NCBI RefSeq assembly: GCF_024721115.1
Contig: NZ_JAMDHK010000004.1
Span: 259,015-323,014 of the forward strand
Origin: Salipiger pentaromativorans
GTDB lineage: Bacteria; Pseudomonadota; Alphaproteobacteria; Rhodobacterales; Rhodobacteraceae
Direction: 5' to 3'
Length of the DNA stretch: 64,000 bases
This document shows positions 1 to 8,332 of this stretch, piece after piece (the first letter of the stretch is position 1; each line of letters starts with the position of its first letter). The notes beneath the pieces were generated by a model that ran no database searches, was not told the origin of the DNA, and saw only the letters and a program-made list of their open reading frames with translations. The translations under genes and the position numbers were made by a program.

Positions 1-336
1 AAGGGCTCGGCCCATACCGGCGCCGAACATCACTGGTACATGATGGTCAGCTCCGTGGCGCTGGCGTTCATGGTGCCCACCTTCCTCATCATCTTCGGCC
101 GGGCGCTGGGCTCGGGCTACGAGAGCGCGCTCGCCACGTTCGAGCGGCCCTTTCCGGCGATCCTCGCGGGGCTCACGCTCTTCGTCGGCATGCAACACTT
201 TCACAAGGGCGCCCGCGTGATGCTGGAGGATTACACCAGCGGCACCACCCGGAAGCTGCTGATCATGCTGGTTGTGGGTCTGACCTATGCGCTCACCGCC
301 GCCGGAATCTTCGGCATCGCCAAGATTGCCCTCTGA
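1..336 (+). CDS. sdhD: Succinate dehydrogenase membrane anchor subunit, 5'-truncated by window edge
   Basis: The frame is open from base 1 and ends at TGA 334-336, so the N-terminus lies outside the window; the visible codons begin [15 protein letters not shown]. The 111 visible residues hold three hydrophobic segments separated by short loops, as in SdhD, which with SdhC anchors the flavoprotein and iron-sulfur subunits in the inner membrane and carries heme b and the quinone site. The first ATG in the window (40) is internal and not the real start. sdhA follows after 19 nt and sdhB lies further on, which fixes the assignment by context; the small subunit itself is poorly conserved. Confidence 0.87.
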   Translation, partial: KGSAHTGAEHHWYMMVSSVALAFMVPTFLIIFGRALGSGYESALATFERPFPAILAGLTLFVGMQHFHKGARVMLEDYTSGTTRKLLIMLVVGLTYALTAAGIFGIAKIAL

Positions 337-355
337 GACAGAAAGACCCGGAAAA

Positions 356-2161
356 ATGGCTGCATACGAATACGAGACGCATGATTATGACGTCGTGGTG
401 GTCGGGGCAGGGGGCGCTGGCCTTCGCGCCACGCTCGGCATGGCGGAGCAGGGGCTGCGCACGGCCTGCGTGACCAAGGTCTTCCCGACGCGTTCGCACA
501 CCGTCGCCGCGCAGGGCGGCATCGCGGCGTCGCTGTCGAACATGGGCCCGGACAACTGGCAGTGGCACATGTACGACACCGTCAAGGGCTCGGACTGGCT
601 CGGCGACACCGACGCGATGGAATATCTCGCCCGTTCGGCGCCCGCCGCCGTCTACGAGCTGGAGCATTACGGCGTGCCCTTCTCGCGCACCGAAGAGGGC
701 AAGATCTATCAGCGCCCGTTCGGCGGCCACACCACCGAATTCGGCGAAGGCCCGCCCGTGCAGCGCACCTGCGCCGCGGCCGACCGCACCGGCCACGCCA
801 TCCTGCACACGCTTTATGGCCAGTCGCTCAAGAACAACGCCGAGTTCTACATCGAATATTTCGCCATCGACCTGATCATGTCCGATGACGGCGTGTGTCA
901 GGGCGTGGTCTGCTGGAAACTCGACGACGGCACCTTCCACGTCTTCAACGCCAAGATGGTCGTGCTGGCCACCGGCGGTTATGGCCGCGCCTATTTCTCG
1001 GCGACCTCGGCCCACACCTGCACCGGCGACGGCGGCGGCATGGTGGCCCGTGCGGGGCTCGCGCTTCAGGACATGGAATTCGTGCAGTTCCACCCGACCG
1101 GCATCTACGGCTCGGGCTGCCTGATCACCGAAGGCGCGCGCGGCGAGGGCGGTTACCTCACCAACTCCGAGGGCGAGCGCTTCATGGAGCGTTACGCGCC
1201 GACCTACAAGGACCTCGCACCGCGCGACTATGTCTCGCGCTCGATGACCATGGAGATCCGCGAGGGCCGTGGCGTGGGCGAGCATGGTGATCACATTCAC
1301 CTGAACCTGTCGCACCTGCCCGCCGAAGCGCTGGCCGAACGCCTGCCGGGCATCTCGGAAAGCGCCAAGATCTTTGCCGGTGTGGACGTGACCAAAGAGC
1401 CGATCCCGGTTCTGCCGACGGTGCACTACAACATGGGCGGCATCCCGACCAACTACTGGGGCGAGGTGCTGAACCCGACCGCCGACAACCCGAACGCCGT
1501 GGTTCCGGGTCTGATGGCCGTGGGCGAGGCGGGCTGCGCCTCGGTGCACGGGGCCAACCGTCTCGGCTCCAACTCGCTGATCGACCTCGTGGTCTTTGGC
1601 CGCGCCGCCGCCATTCGTGCCGGCAAGGTGGTCGACAAGGACGCACCGAAGCACGCGCTGAACCAGCCGTCGGTGGATGCAGCCTTTGACCGGTTCGACG
1701 GGCTGCGCAACGCCAATGGCAGCACGCCGACCGCCGAGCTGCGGCTTGAGATGCAGCGTACCATGCAGTCCGATGCGGCGGTGTTCCGCACCGACAAGAC
1801 CCTCAAGGAAGGCGTCGTGAAGATGACCGAGATCGCCGGCAAGATGGGCGACCTCAAGGTCACCGACCGCTCGCTGATCTGGAACTCGGATCTGATGGAA
1901 ACGCTGGAGCTGACCAACCTCATGCCCAACGCGCTGGCCACCATCGTGGGCGCCGAGGCGCGCAAGGAATCCCGCGGGGCGCATGCCCACGAGGATTATC
2001 CGACGCGCGACGACGAGAATTGGCGGGTCCACACCATCAGCCGCGTCGAGGGCACCGAGGTCACGCTGAGCCATCGTCCGGTGATCCTCGATCCGCTGAC
2101 CACCGAGGAGCAGGGCGGCATCAGCCAGGCCAAGATCGCGCCGAAGGCCCGGACCTTCTGA
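356..2161 (+). CDS. sdhA: Succinate dehydrogenase flavoprotein subunit
   Basis: 601 residues, the usual SdhA length. It oxidises succinate to fumarate and passes electrons to SdhB (TCA cycle and complex II). A GAGGAG dinucleotide-binding loop lies at residues 17-22. H48 in the RSHT motif is the expected covalent FAD attachment histidine, and the HPTG and EGARGEGG motifs form the dicarboxylate site. The start at 356 is chosen because the protein then begins [12 protein letters not shown], just before the first beta strand; an in-frame codon at 287 would overlap sdhD and add an uncharacteristic tail. The stop overlaps the next start as TGATG. A 593-aa open frame on the opposite strand is a codon-bias shadow. 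Confidence 0.97.
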   Translation: MAAYEYETHDYDVVVVGAGGAGLRATLGMAEQGLRTACVTKVFPTRSHTVAAQGGIAASLSNMGPDNWQWHMYDTVKGSDWLGDTDAMEYLARSAPAAVYELEHYGVPFSRTEEGKIYQRPFGGHTTEFGEGPPVQRTCAAADRTGHAILHTLYGQSLKNNAEFYIEYFAIDLIMSDDGVCQGVVCWKLDDGTFHVFNAKMVVLATGGYGRAYFSATSAHTCTGDGGGMVARAGLALQDMEFVQFHPTGIYGSGCLITEGARGEGGYLTNSEGERFMERYAPTYKDLAPRDYVSRSMTMEIREGRGVGEHGDHIHLNLSHLPAEALAERLPGISESAKIFAGVDVTKEPIPVLPTVHYNMGGIPTNYWGEVLNPTADNPNAVVPGLMAVGEAGCASVHGANRLGSNSLIDLVVFGRAAAIRAGKVVDKDAPKHALNQPSVDAAFDRFDGLRNANGSTPTAELRLEMQRTMQSDAAVFRTDKTLKEGVVKMTEIAGKMGDLKVTDRSLIWNSDLMETLELTNLMPNALATIVGAEARKESRGAHAHEDYPTRDDENWRVHTISRVEGTEVTLSHRPVILDPLTTEEQGGISQAKIAPKARTF

Positions 2162-2478
2162 TGCGGATCGGTCTCGCCCTGGGGATGCTTCTTGCCGGCT
2201 GCTCGGTTCTCGAGCCGCTGCCGGCAGGGGATCTTGCGCGCGAGACCGCCCGCGATGCGGTTGCGCCGGTGCTGATGGAAAAGGCGCCGGGGGTCGAGAT
2301 TGGCCGTGCGGTCGATTGCACGCTCGATTACGCCAGCCGTGGCCAGATCGAGGCGCTGTCGCTTGCCTCGGCCAGCGGCCAGCCCGAGCTGATCGACGAT
2401 ATCGTCACCGATATCCTATACAAGAGAGGCACCCGCGATTGTATGCGCGGCGGCCTCGCCTACTGGCTGTTCCACTAG
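2161..2478 (+). CDS. Small lipoprotein within the sdh operon, copy 1
   Basis: 105 residues. The start ATG overlaps the sdhA stop (TGATG), which implies translational coupling. The N-terminus is a short signal peptide ending in a lipobox, LLAGC, so the mature protein should be lipid-anchored at C15. Two further cysteines (in the VDCTLDY and RDCMRGG contexts) are candidates for a disulfide. It aligns over its whole mature length with the next gene: both have an AR-E-AR start, a PGV motif, a (V/I)DC-(T/V)-(L/I)D segment and a late cysteine. The function is unknown. A role in complex II assembly or stability is suggested only by position. Confidence 0.75.
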   Translation: MRIGLALGMLLAGCSVLEPLPAGDLARETARDAVAPVLMEKAPGVEIGRAVDCTLDYASRGQIEALSLASASGQPELIDDIVTDILYKRGTRDCMRGGLAYWLFH

Positions 2479-2489
2479 GAGATCCCGTC

Positions 2490-2798
2490 TTGCGCAAAGC
2501 CCTCCTTCTCACGCTGCTCCTCGCCGCCTGTTCGCAGGAAAGCCAGGATCAGATCGCACGCGAGGCCGCGCGGTCGACCGTGTCGAAGGTGGTGGCCGAG
2601 CGCTTTCCGGGCGTGCCTGTGCAGCCGGCCATCGACTGCGTCATCGACAATGCGTCGTCCACGCAGATCTATGCGCTGGCGGCGGACAGCATCACCGGTC
2701 CGACGGAAAGCACCGTGCAGATCGTCAGCGAGATCGTCTCGAAGCCCGAGACCCTAACCTGCCTGGCAGCCGAGGGGCTCCCGGCCCTCATCCGATAG
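2490..2798 (+). CDS. Small lipoprotein within the sdh operon, copy 2
   Basis: 102 residues from a TTG start at 2490, chosen because AGGAG lies 7-8 nt upstream and because translation from it gives a perfect lipoprotein signal, MRKALLLTLLLAAC. The mature part is paralogous to the preceding gene: AREAAR, FPGVPV, AIDCVIDNAS and a late cysteine (LTC) fall at matching places. Only 9 nt separate it from sdhB. The two copies have diverged strongly, so the duplication is old. The function is unknown; a periplasm-facing lipoprotein is the most that can be inferred. Confidence 0.72.
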   Translation: MRKALLLTLLLAACSQESQDQIAREAARSTVSKVVAERFPGVPVQPAIDCVIDNASSTQIYALAADSITGPTESTVQIVSEIVSKPETLTCLAAEGLPALIR

Positions 2799-2807
2799 GA
2801 GAGCGAT

Positions 2808-3587
2808 ATGGTTCAATTCACACTCCCCAAGAACTCCAAGATCCGTACGGGCAAGACCTGGCCGAAGCCCGAGGGCGCGACCAATGTCCGGGCGTTTAAG
2901 ATCTACCGCTGGGATCCCGATACCGGCGAGAATCCCCGTGTCGATACCTACTATCTCGACATGGACAAATGCGGGCCGATGGTGCTGGACGCGCTGATCA
3001 AGATCAAGAACGAGATCGACACGACCCTGACCTTCCGTCGTTCCTGCCGTGAAGGCATCTGCGGCTCCTGCGCGATGAACATCGACGGGATCAACACGCT
3101 GGCCTGTATCTACGGGCTGGACGAGATCAAGGGCGATGTGAAGATCTACCCGCTGCCGCATATGCCGGTGGTCAAGGACCTGATCCCCGATCTCACGCAT
3201 TTCTATGCGCAGCACGCCAGCATCATGCCCTGGCTTGAAACCAAGACCAACCGCCCCGAGAAGGAGTGGAAGCAGTCCATCGAGGACCGCAAGAAGCTCG
3301 ACGGTCTTTATGAATGTGTGATGTGCGCGTCGTGCTCGACCGCCTGCCCGAGCTACTGGTGGAACTCCGACCGCTATCTCGGCCCGGCGGCACTGCTGCA
3401 CGCCTACCGCTGGATCATCGACTCGCGCGACGAGGCGACGGGCGAGCGTCTGGACGGGCTGGAAGACCCGTTCAAGCTCTATCGCTGCCACACGATCATG
3501 AACTGCACCAAGACCTGCCCGAAAGGTCTGAACCCGGCGAAGGCCATCGCCGAGATCAAGAAGATGATGCTGAACCGCCACGTGTGA
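2808..3587 (+). CDS. sdhB: Succinate dehydrogenase iron-sulfur subunit
   Basis: 259 residues. SdhB relays electrons from the FAD in SdhA to quinone through three clusters. The 2Fe-2S ligands are in [10 protein letters not shown] plus the later LAC cysteine. The 4Fe-4S set is [12 protein letters not shown]. The 3Fe-4S set is in [14 protein letters not shown], continuing the standard pattern. A TAGGAGAG ribosome binding site stands 8 nt before ATG. It is the last gene of the operon: a hairpin terminator follows within 25 nt. The 2754-3581 reverse frame is a shadow. Confidence 0.97.
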   Translation: MVQFTLPKNSKIRTGKTWPKPEGATNVRAFKIYRWDPDTGENPRVDTYYLDMDKCGPMVLDALIKIKNEIDTTLTFRRSCREGICGSCAMNIDGINTLACIYGLDEIKGDVKIYPLPHMPVVKDLIPDLTHFYAQHASIMPWLETKTNRPEKEWKQSIEDRKKLDGLYECVMCASCSTACPSYWWNSDRYLGPAALLHAYRWIIDSRDEATGERLDGLEDPFKLYRCHTIMNCTKTCPKGLNPAKAIAEIKKMMLNRHV

Positions 3588-3611
3588 TTTCCGCGTTCAG
3601 CGACCGACAAG

Positions 3612-3640
3612 CGCCGCGCCCTCCCGGGTGCGGCGTTTTT
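3612..3640 (+). terminator. Rho-independent terminator of the sdh operon
   Basis: CGCCGC (3612-3617) pairs with GCGGCG (3630-3635), and the second arm is followed at once by TTTTT. It lies 25 nt after the sdhB stop. Confidence 0.8.
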
Positions 3641-3909
3641 CTATGGCCCGCCGTGCGCCCGCTCTCGGGCGCCTGCGTGACCGGATGCTTTGCGGCATCC
3701 GTGTTGTAGACCGGCAGCCGCCACGGGTTTTGCACTGGCAGTTGTGTTGCCCATCAGGATCGAGACCGGTCCAATCGCCGCGCCTTATCGAAGAGGTTGG
3801 GCATGTGGGCTGGGCGATGGCTGGGGCCGGGGGGGGCTCTACAAGGCGCGTGAGTGACCTTGGGGAACCATGCAAAAGATGCATTTCGCATTTGCAGCAT
3901 CGTGGGATG

Positions 3910-3924
3910 TGCTGCGGTGCAGCA
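3910..3924. promoter_or_regulatory. Palindrome TGCTGC-GGT-GCAGCA, PhaR-like operator candidate
   Basis: A perfect 6+6 bp dyad with a 3-nt spacer, 57 nt before the 52-aa gene at 3981. It contains CTGC-N3-GCAG, the type of site reported for the polyhydroxybutyrate regulator PhaR of Paracoccus. The flanks are also rich in TGC (TTTGCAGCAT at 3883-3892). The core match alone would occur about once per window by chance; the extended arms make it more notable. The rest of 3641-3980 shows no convincing gene. Confidence 0.4.
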
Positions 3925-3980
3925 AAGTATATGTCGGTATGCAAGGGGGGGATGACGGCACAGAACCGAAAGGCCACCCG

Positions 3981-4139
3981 ATGCAAGAGCAGACCAAATC
4001 CCAGATCGACGCGCAGGACGCGCTTGCCATCCTCGAGCAAGCCTATGCCTATTACCAGCCCGAGCCGGTGCTGGTGCATGTGAACGCCCGCGAGCTGAAC
4101 GAAGACAAAGACGGCTTCGCCTATTACCGCGCGGCCTGA
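3981..4139 (+). CDS. Small hypothetical protein, 52 aa
   Basis: 52 residues starting MQEQTKSQIDAQDALAILEQ and ending DKDGFAYYRAA. It is soluble and acidic, probably helical at the N-terminus, with several aromatic residues (YAYYQPE). The start at 3981 is preferred over the in-frame codon at 3870 because the upstream extension has no coding character and would run through the palindrome at 3910. I do not recognise a family. Codon use fits the neighbours (GC-rich third positions). The promoter region carries a PhaR-like dyad, so a link to storage-polymer or carbon-status control is possible but unproven. Confidence 0.6.
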   Translation: MQEQTKSQIDAQDALAILEQAYAYYQPEPVLVHVNARELNEDKDGFAYYRAA

Positions 4140-4211
4140 GGCACTGGTCCCGCAGGCACGGCGGGCTAGGGTTTTCCTCATGACACAGGTGATTTTTGAA
4201 CGGAGCCGGCG

Positions 4212-4409
4212 ATGATCTTTGCTGCCGGCTTCGTTTTCGTTTTTGTGATCTTGTTGTTTTACAATATGAAATTCCGCGACAGACGGCTTTGCCGCTGGCG
4301 TGAGTACCGGCAGGGCGGCGTCTCGCGCTGGACTTGCATTCACTGCGGTGCCGAGACCGAAGGCACACCGGGCACCCCGCCGAAACTGTGTTTGCGCGAT
4401 CACATCTGA
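4212..4409 (+). CDS. Small single-pass membrane protein with a CxxC motif
   Basis: 65 residues. Residues 1-18 (MIFAAGFVFVFVILLFYN) form one membrane segment. A basic stretch follows (KFRDRRLCRWREYRQG), then CIHCGAE with a further cysteine near the C-terminus, which looks like half of a small metal-binding ribbon. GGAG stands 7 nt before ATG. By the positive-inside rule the basic tail should be cytoplasmic. No family is recognised. The next gene begins 215 nt later behind a structured leader. Confidence 0.55.
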   Translation: MIFAAGFVFVFVILLFYNMKFRDRRLCRWREYRQGGVSRWTCIHCGAETEGTPGTPPKLCLRDHI

Positions 4410-4439
4410 CCGGCCCGGAAAATTTTTTGCAGAGCGCAA

Positions 4440-4620
4440 AAATTCCCTCTTGATCGAATCCGGGCGTGGCCTCATATGCCCGCTCATAGACGCCAACGCA
4501 CGCGCCTCTGTCGAGGTGGGCAATCACAAACCCACGCGGTTACGTAGCGACGGTAACGTCTCCCTTGGAACTGAGCGGTCTGCGCCGGGAAACCGGAATG
4601 GCCGGGTCTGATTGGAGATG
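4440..4620 (+). ncRNA. Structured 5' leader of the ornithine decarboxylase gene, speF-motif candidate
   Basis: The 215-nt region before the decarboxylase holds a chain of hairpins: CCTC/GAGG at 4505-4516; GTGGG (4516-4520) with CCCAC (4531-4535); GTTAC (4539-4543) with GTAAC (4553-4557); and CCGG-GAAA-CCGG (4585-4596), a stem closed by a GNRA tetraloop. Alphaproteobacterial ornithine decarboxylase genes are known to be preceded by the conserved speF RNA motif, so gene context and structure agree. I cannot run the covariance model, so the boundaries are approximate. Confidence 0.55.
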
Positions 4621-4624
4621 ACCA

Positions 4625-5833
4625 ATGAACGCATACGTGACCGGGCTTGCCGCCCGCCAAACCCCTGTCTTTGCCGCACCCGCTCCGGAAGCGCCCGTCG
4701 AGCAGCACCTGTCGCGTGCCGAGGCCTATATCCGCGCCCATGATTTCGCGCGTCCGACCCTGGTGATCGACACCCAGGCGGTGGCCCGTCAATACGCCGC
4801 GCTGGCGCAGGGGCTGGGCCGTGCCCGCATCCACTATGCGGTCAAGGCCAACCCGGCGCCGGAAATCCTGCGCCTGCTGGCCCGCCTCGGCTCGAATTTC
4901 GACGCCGCGTCGCGCACCGAGATCGCCATGTGCCTGGCCGCCGGGGCCACGGCCGACCGCATCTCCTTCGGCAACACGGTCAAGAAAGTGTCGGACATCG
5001 CCTGGGCGCATGCGCAGGGCGTGAGCCTCTTTGCCGCCGACGCCGAGGAAGAGCTGGCAAAGCTGGCCGAGCACGCGCCGGGCGCCCGCGTCTACATTCG
5101 CGTGATCGTCGAGAACACCGAGGCCGACTGGCCGCTGACCCGCAAGTTCGGCTGTGCCCGCGACAAGGCGCTGGAGCTCATCGCGCTGTCCAAGACGCTG
5201 GGGCTCGACCCGGTGGGCCTGTCCTTCCACGTGGGCTCGCAGACCCGCCGCGCACAGATGTGGGCGCCGGTTCTGGATCAGGTCGCGGCCATCTGGCACG
5301 CCGCTGGCGACGCAGGCCACGCGCTGACCCTGCTGAACATCGGCGGCGGTTTCCCGGCCTTCTATGGCGAGGCCATCGAGGCGCCGATGAACTATGCCGC
5401 CGACGTGATGGGGCTGGTGCATGAGCGCTTTGGCGATGTGGCCGAGATCATGGCCGAGCCGGGCCGTGGCCTGGTGGCCGAGGCCGGCGCGATTGCCGCC
5501 GAAGTGCTTCTGGTGTCGAAGAAATCCGACAACGACCTGCACCGCTGGGTGTATCTCGACATCGGCAAGTTCTCGGGCCTGGCAGAGACCATGGAAGAGG
5601 CGATCCGCTACCAGTTCCTGACCGACCGCGACGGCGACGATCTCGGCGCCTGCATCCTCGCCGGCCCGTCCTGCGACAGCGCCGACGTGCTCTACGAAAA
5701 GCGCCCGGTCGAGCTGCCGCTGGGGCTGAAGGCGGGGGACCGTATCATCATCCGCAACTGCGGCGCCTATACATCGACCTATGCCTCGGTCGGTTTCAAC
5801 GGCTTCCCGCCGCTGGATGTCGTGGCGATCTAG
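4625..5833 (+). CDS. PLP-dependent ornithine (lysine/ornithine) decarboxylase, fold type III
   Basis: 402 residues. It decarboxylates ornithine to putrescine, the entry to polyamine synthesis. YAVKANP (about residues 73-79) carries the PLP lysine. HVGSQ and GGGFP are the phosphate-contact motifs of alanine-racemase-fold decarboxylases. GPSCDSADVLYE contains the catalytic cysteine contributed across the dimer interface. The C-terminal GAYT-Y motif is also typical. Family members accept ornithine, lysine or both, so specificity is left open. The ATG at 4625 sits within GGAGATGACCAATG. A strong terminator follows the stop by 24 nt, so the gene is monocistronic, probably controlled through its leader. 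Confidence 0.92.
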   Translation: MNAYVTGLAARQTPVFAAPAPEAPVEQHLSRAEAYIRAHDFARPTLVIDTQAVARQYAALAQGLGRARIHYAVKANPAPEILRLLARLGSNFDAASRTEIAMCLAAGATADRISFGNTVKKVSDIAWAHAQGVSLFAADAEEELAKLAEHAPGARVYIRVIVENTEADWPLTRKFGCARDKALELIALSKTLGLDPVGLSFHVGSQTRRAQMWAPVLDQVAAIWHAAGDAGHALTLLNIGGGFPAFYGEAIEAPMNYAADVMGLVHERFGDVAEIMAEPGRGLVAEAGAIAAEVLLVSKKSDNDLHRWVYLDIGKFSGLAETMEEAIRYQFLTDRDGDDLGACILAGPSCDSADVLYEKRPVELPLGLKAGDRIIIRNCGAYTSTYASVGFNGFPPLDVVAI

Positions 5834-5857
5834 GCTCTACCGCCTTGCTCACGGACC

Positions 5858-5888
5858 AAAGGCCGGCCCCATCGGGGTCGGCCTTTTT
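5858..5888 (+). terminator. Rho-independent terminator of the decarboxylase gene
   Basis: AAAGGCCGGCCCC pairs with GGGGTCGGCCTTT (one G-T pair) and is followed by further T residues. It is a strong GC stem 24 nt after the stop. Confidence 0.85.
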
Positions 5889-6227
5889 CTTTGAAGTGGC
5901 GAACAGGCGGGAATGGTGGGCAGATTGCCCACCCTACGGATCGCGCGGGTCCCGCCCCGGACCTGGTCCGGGGCCTCATCGTTTGAGCCGCCGGTGCGAT
6001 TTTCCCGCGCCGTGCTTCAATCTCCACTCTGCCGGAGCTGGCTCGCGTTTCGGCTGTGGCCATGGCGCGCCCGTCCCGGTCTTCTGGCATGTCCCCGACC
6101 TTCTGGCGTCTCTCACAGCGCTGTCCCTTCAACCGCATGGACATCCCCGGCAATTCCGGTAACCGTAGCGCCGTCGCCGGGCGCAGATCCGGCAGGGGAT
6201 ACCAGGGATAAGACAGGGAGTTCCGCA
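5889..6227. other. Intergenic region before the ABC importer
   Basis: 339 nt with no convincing gene. Its one distinct feature is the dispersed palindromic repeat at 5915-5940. An open frame runs through it into the substrate-binding protein, but the part upstream of 6228 has no signal-peptide or domain character. Confidence 0.5.
5915..5940. repeat. Dispersed palindromic repeat, copy 1
   Basis: GGTGGGCA and TGCCCACC flank a 2-nt loop (GA), followed by CTACGGA. A near-identical copy lies at 40873-40899 after the GMC oxidoreductase gene. Both are intergenic. This fits a REP-like family in the genome. Confidence 0.7.
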
Positions 6228-7364
6228 ATGTCCGTGAAAACGCTTCTCGCCGCCGCGAGCCTGGTGGCAATGGCCGCCGCCGCGCAGGCCGAGGTCAAGG
6301 TCGGTCTGATCACCACGCTTTCGGGCGGCGGCGCGAGCCTCGGGATCGACACGCGCGACGGGTTCCTGCTGGCGATGGACGCGGCGGGGCGCGACGATGT
6401 CGAGGTGATCGTCGAGGACGACCAGCGCAAGCCGGATGTGGCGGTGCAGATCGCCGACAAGATGATCCAGTCCGACAAGGTCGATATCCTGACCGGCATC
6501 GTCTGGTCGAACCTCGCCATGGCCGTGGTGCCCGCCGCCACCGCGCAGGGCAAATTCTACCTCTCGACCAATGCCGCCCCCGCGCAACTCGCGGGCAAGG
6601 GCTGCAACCCGAATTACTTCTCGGTCTCCTATCAGAACGACAACCTGCACGAGGCCGCTGGCGCCTATGCCAAATCTGAGGGCTATACCAAGCCCTTCAT
6701 CATGGCGCCCAACTATCCTGCCGGCCATGACAGCCTGAACGGGTTCAAACGCTTCTATGGCGGCGAGCTGGCGGGCGAGGTCTTTACCCAGCTCGGACAG
6801 ACCGATTACGCCGCCGAGCTGGCGCAGATCCGGGCCAGCGGCGCCGACAGCATCTTCTTCTTCCTGCCCGGCGGCATGGGGATCTCCTTCCTCAAGCAAT
6901 ATGCCGACAGCGGCATCGAGCTGCCGGTGATGGGCCCCGCCTTCTCCTTCGATCAGGCGATCCTTCAGGCGGTGGGCGACGCCGCACTTGGCGTCAAGAA
7001 CGGCTCCAACTGGTCCAAGGATCTCGACGTGCCGGCCAACGCCGCCTTCGTCAGCGCATTCGAGGAGAAATACGGCCGGCTGCCCTCGCTCTACGCCGCC
7101 TATGGCTATGACACCGCGAACCTGATGCTCTCGGCGCTGGACAAAGCCGAGCCCTCGGATGCCGATGCCTTCCGCGCGGCGCTGAAGGCTGCCGATTTCG
7201 ACAGCGTGCGGGGCAAGTTCTCCTTCGACACCAACAATCACCCGATCCAGGACATCTATATCCGCGAGGTGATCAAGGAGGGCGACATCTACACCAACAA
7301 GATCGTCGCCACCGCGATCGAGGACCGGTCGAGCGCCTATGTCGCCGACTGCCCGATGCAGTAA
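6228..7364 (+). CDS. Branched-chain amino acid type ABC transporter substrate-binding protein
   Basis: 378 residues. A signal peptide (MSVKTLLAAASLVAMAAAAQA, cleaved before EVKVGL) sends it to the periplasm. The mature protein has the type I periplasmic-binding fold of the LivJ/LivK family (Peripla_BP_6): the opening GLITTLSGGGASLG, then DDQRKPD, and TDY before AAELAQIR in the hinge region. The start at 6228 is set by the signal peptide and by AGGGAG 7-11 nt upstream. The four transport genes follow directly, so it is the ligand receptor of a five-gene importer. The ligand may be an amino acid, amide or aromatic acid; the family is broad. Confidence 0.9.
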   Translation: MSVKTLLAAASLVAMAAAAQAEVKVGLITTLSGGGASLGIDTRDGFLLAMDAAGRDDVEVIVEDDQRKPDVAVQIADKMIQSDKVDILTGIVWSNLAMAVVPAATAQGKFYLSTNAAPAQLAGKGCNPNYFSVSYQNDNLHEAAGAYAKSEGYTKPFIMAPNYPAGHDSLNGFKRFYGGELAGEVFTQLGQTDYAAELAQIRASGADSIFFFLPGGMGISFLKQYADSGIELPVMGPAFSFDQAILQAVGDAALGVKNGSNWSKDLDVPANAAFVSAFEEKYGRLPSLYAAYGYDTANLMLSALDKAEPSDADAFRAALKAADFDSVRGKFSFDTNNHPIQDIYIREVIKEGDIYTNKIVATAIEDRSSAYVADCPMQ

Positions 7365-7411
7365 ACCCGGCAGGGGCCGCCCCGGCGGCCCGCCCGAGAC
7401 GAGCGCCCGCA

Positions 7412-8332
7412 ATGTCCCCGATCCTGCTTGCTGAACAGGTCCTGAACGGCCTGCAATCCGGTGTCATGCTGTTTCTCATGGCCGCCGGGCTGACGCTGAT
7501 CTTCGGCGTCATGGGGCTCATCAACCTGGCGCATGGTTCGCTCTACATGGTGGGGGCCTTTGCCGCCGCCGCGGTCGCGGGGCTCACCGGCTCGTTCCTG
7601 CTGGCGCTGGTGGCGGCGCTGGCCGCCGCCGCTGCCGCCGGTGCGCTGGTCGAGCTGCTGGTCATCCGCAGGCTTTATGCCAAGGACCATCTCGACCAGG
7701 TGCTCGCCACTTTCGCGCTGATCCTGATCTTTTCCGAAGGCACGCGCTGGCTTTTCGGCTCCTTCCCGCTCTATCTCGACATTCCCGAGGCGCTCTCGGG
7801 CACCGTGACCCTGCCCGGAGGGATCGCCTATCCCGCCTACCGGCTGGCGCTGATCGGGGTGGGGATTGCCGTGGCGCTGGGGCTCTGGTGGCTGAACGCC
7901 CGCACCCGGCTCGGCATCCGCATCCGCGCGGGCGAGAACGACCGCGAGATGATCGCGGCGCTGGGGGTGGATATTTCCAAGCTCTACACGCTGGTGTTTG
8001 CGCTCGGCGCGGCGCTGGCGGGGCTCGCGGGCGCGCTGGTGGGGGCGATCCAGTCGGTGCAGGTGGGTATGGGCGAGCCGGTGCTGATCCTCGCCTTCGT
8101 GGTGATCGTGATCGGCGGCATCGGCTCAATCAAGGGCGCGCTGATCGGCGCGCTGCTGGTCGGGCTCACCGATACGCTGGGCGGCGTGCTGCTGCCCGAG
8201 CTCTTCAAGCTCTTCACCGACCCGGCCAGCGCCGCCGCCAGCGGTTCGGCCTTTGCCTCCATGGCGATCTATATCCTGATGGCGGCGGTGCTGATCTGGC
8301 GGCCCACCGGATTGTTCGGGGCAAGGGCATGA
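7412..8332 (+). CDS. Branched-chain amino acid type ABC transporter permease, LivH family
   Basis: 306 residues and about eight hydrophobic helices. The N-terminal segment LTLIFGVMGLINLAHGSLYM is the hallmark of LivH permeases, and GENDREMIAALGVD is the cytoplasmic loop that contacts the ATPase. It pairs with the next gene in the membrane. Its stop overlaps the following start as ATGA, so the two subunits are translationally coupled. Confidence 0.93.
   Translation: MSPILLAEQVLNGLQSGVMLFLMAAGLTLIFGVMGLINLAHGSLYMVGAFAAAAVAGLTGSFLLALVAALAAAAAAGALVELLVIRRLYAKDHLDQVLATFALILIFSEGTRWLFGSFPLYLDIPEALSGTVTLPGGIAYPAYRLALIGVGIAVALGLWWLNARTRLGIRIRAGENDREMIAALGVDISKLYTLVFALGAALAGLAGALVGAIQSVQVGMGEPVLILAFVVIVIGGIGSIKGALIGALLVGLTDTLGGVLLPELFKLFTDPASAAASGSAFASMAIYILMAAVLIWRPTGLFGARA

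Noticed and set aside
293..2074. A 593-codon open frame antisense to sdhA
   Set aside because: GC-rich third positions keep antisense frames open. The translation is rich in H, R, G and A with no domain, while the sense strand encodes a full SdhA.
3754..4527. A 257-codon minus-strand frame over two small plus-strand genes and the decarboxylase leader
   Set aside because: Its peptide is Arg/Ser/Pro-rich without domains. The plus strand has ribosome sites, conserved-looking small proteins and leader hairpins.
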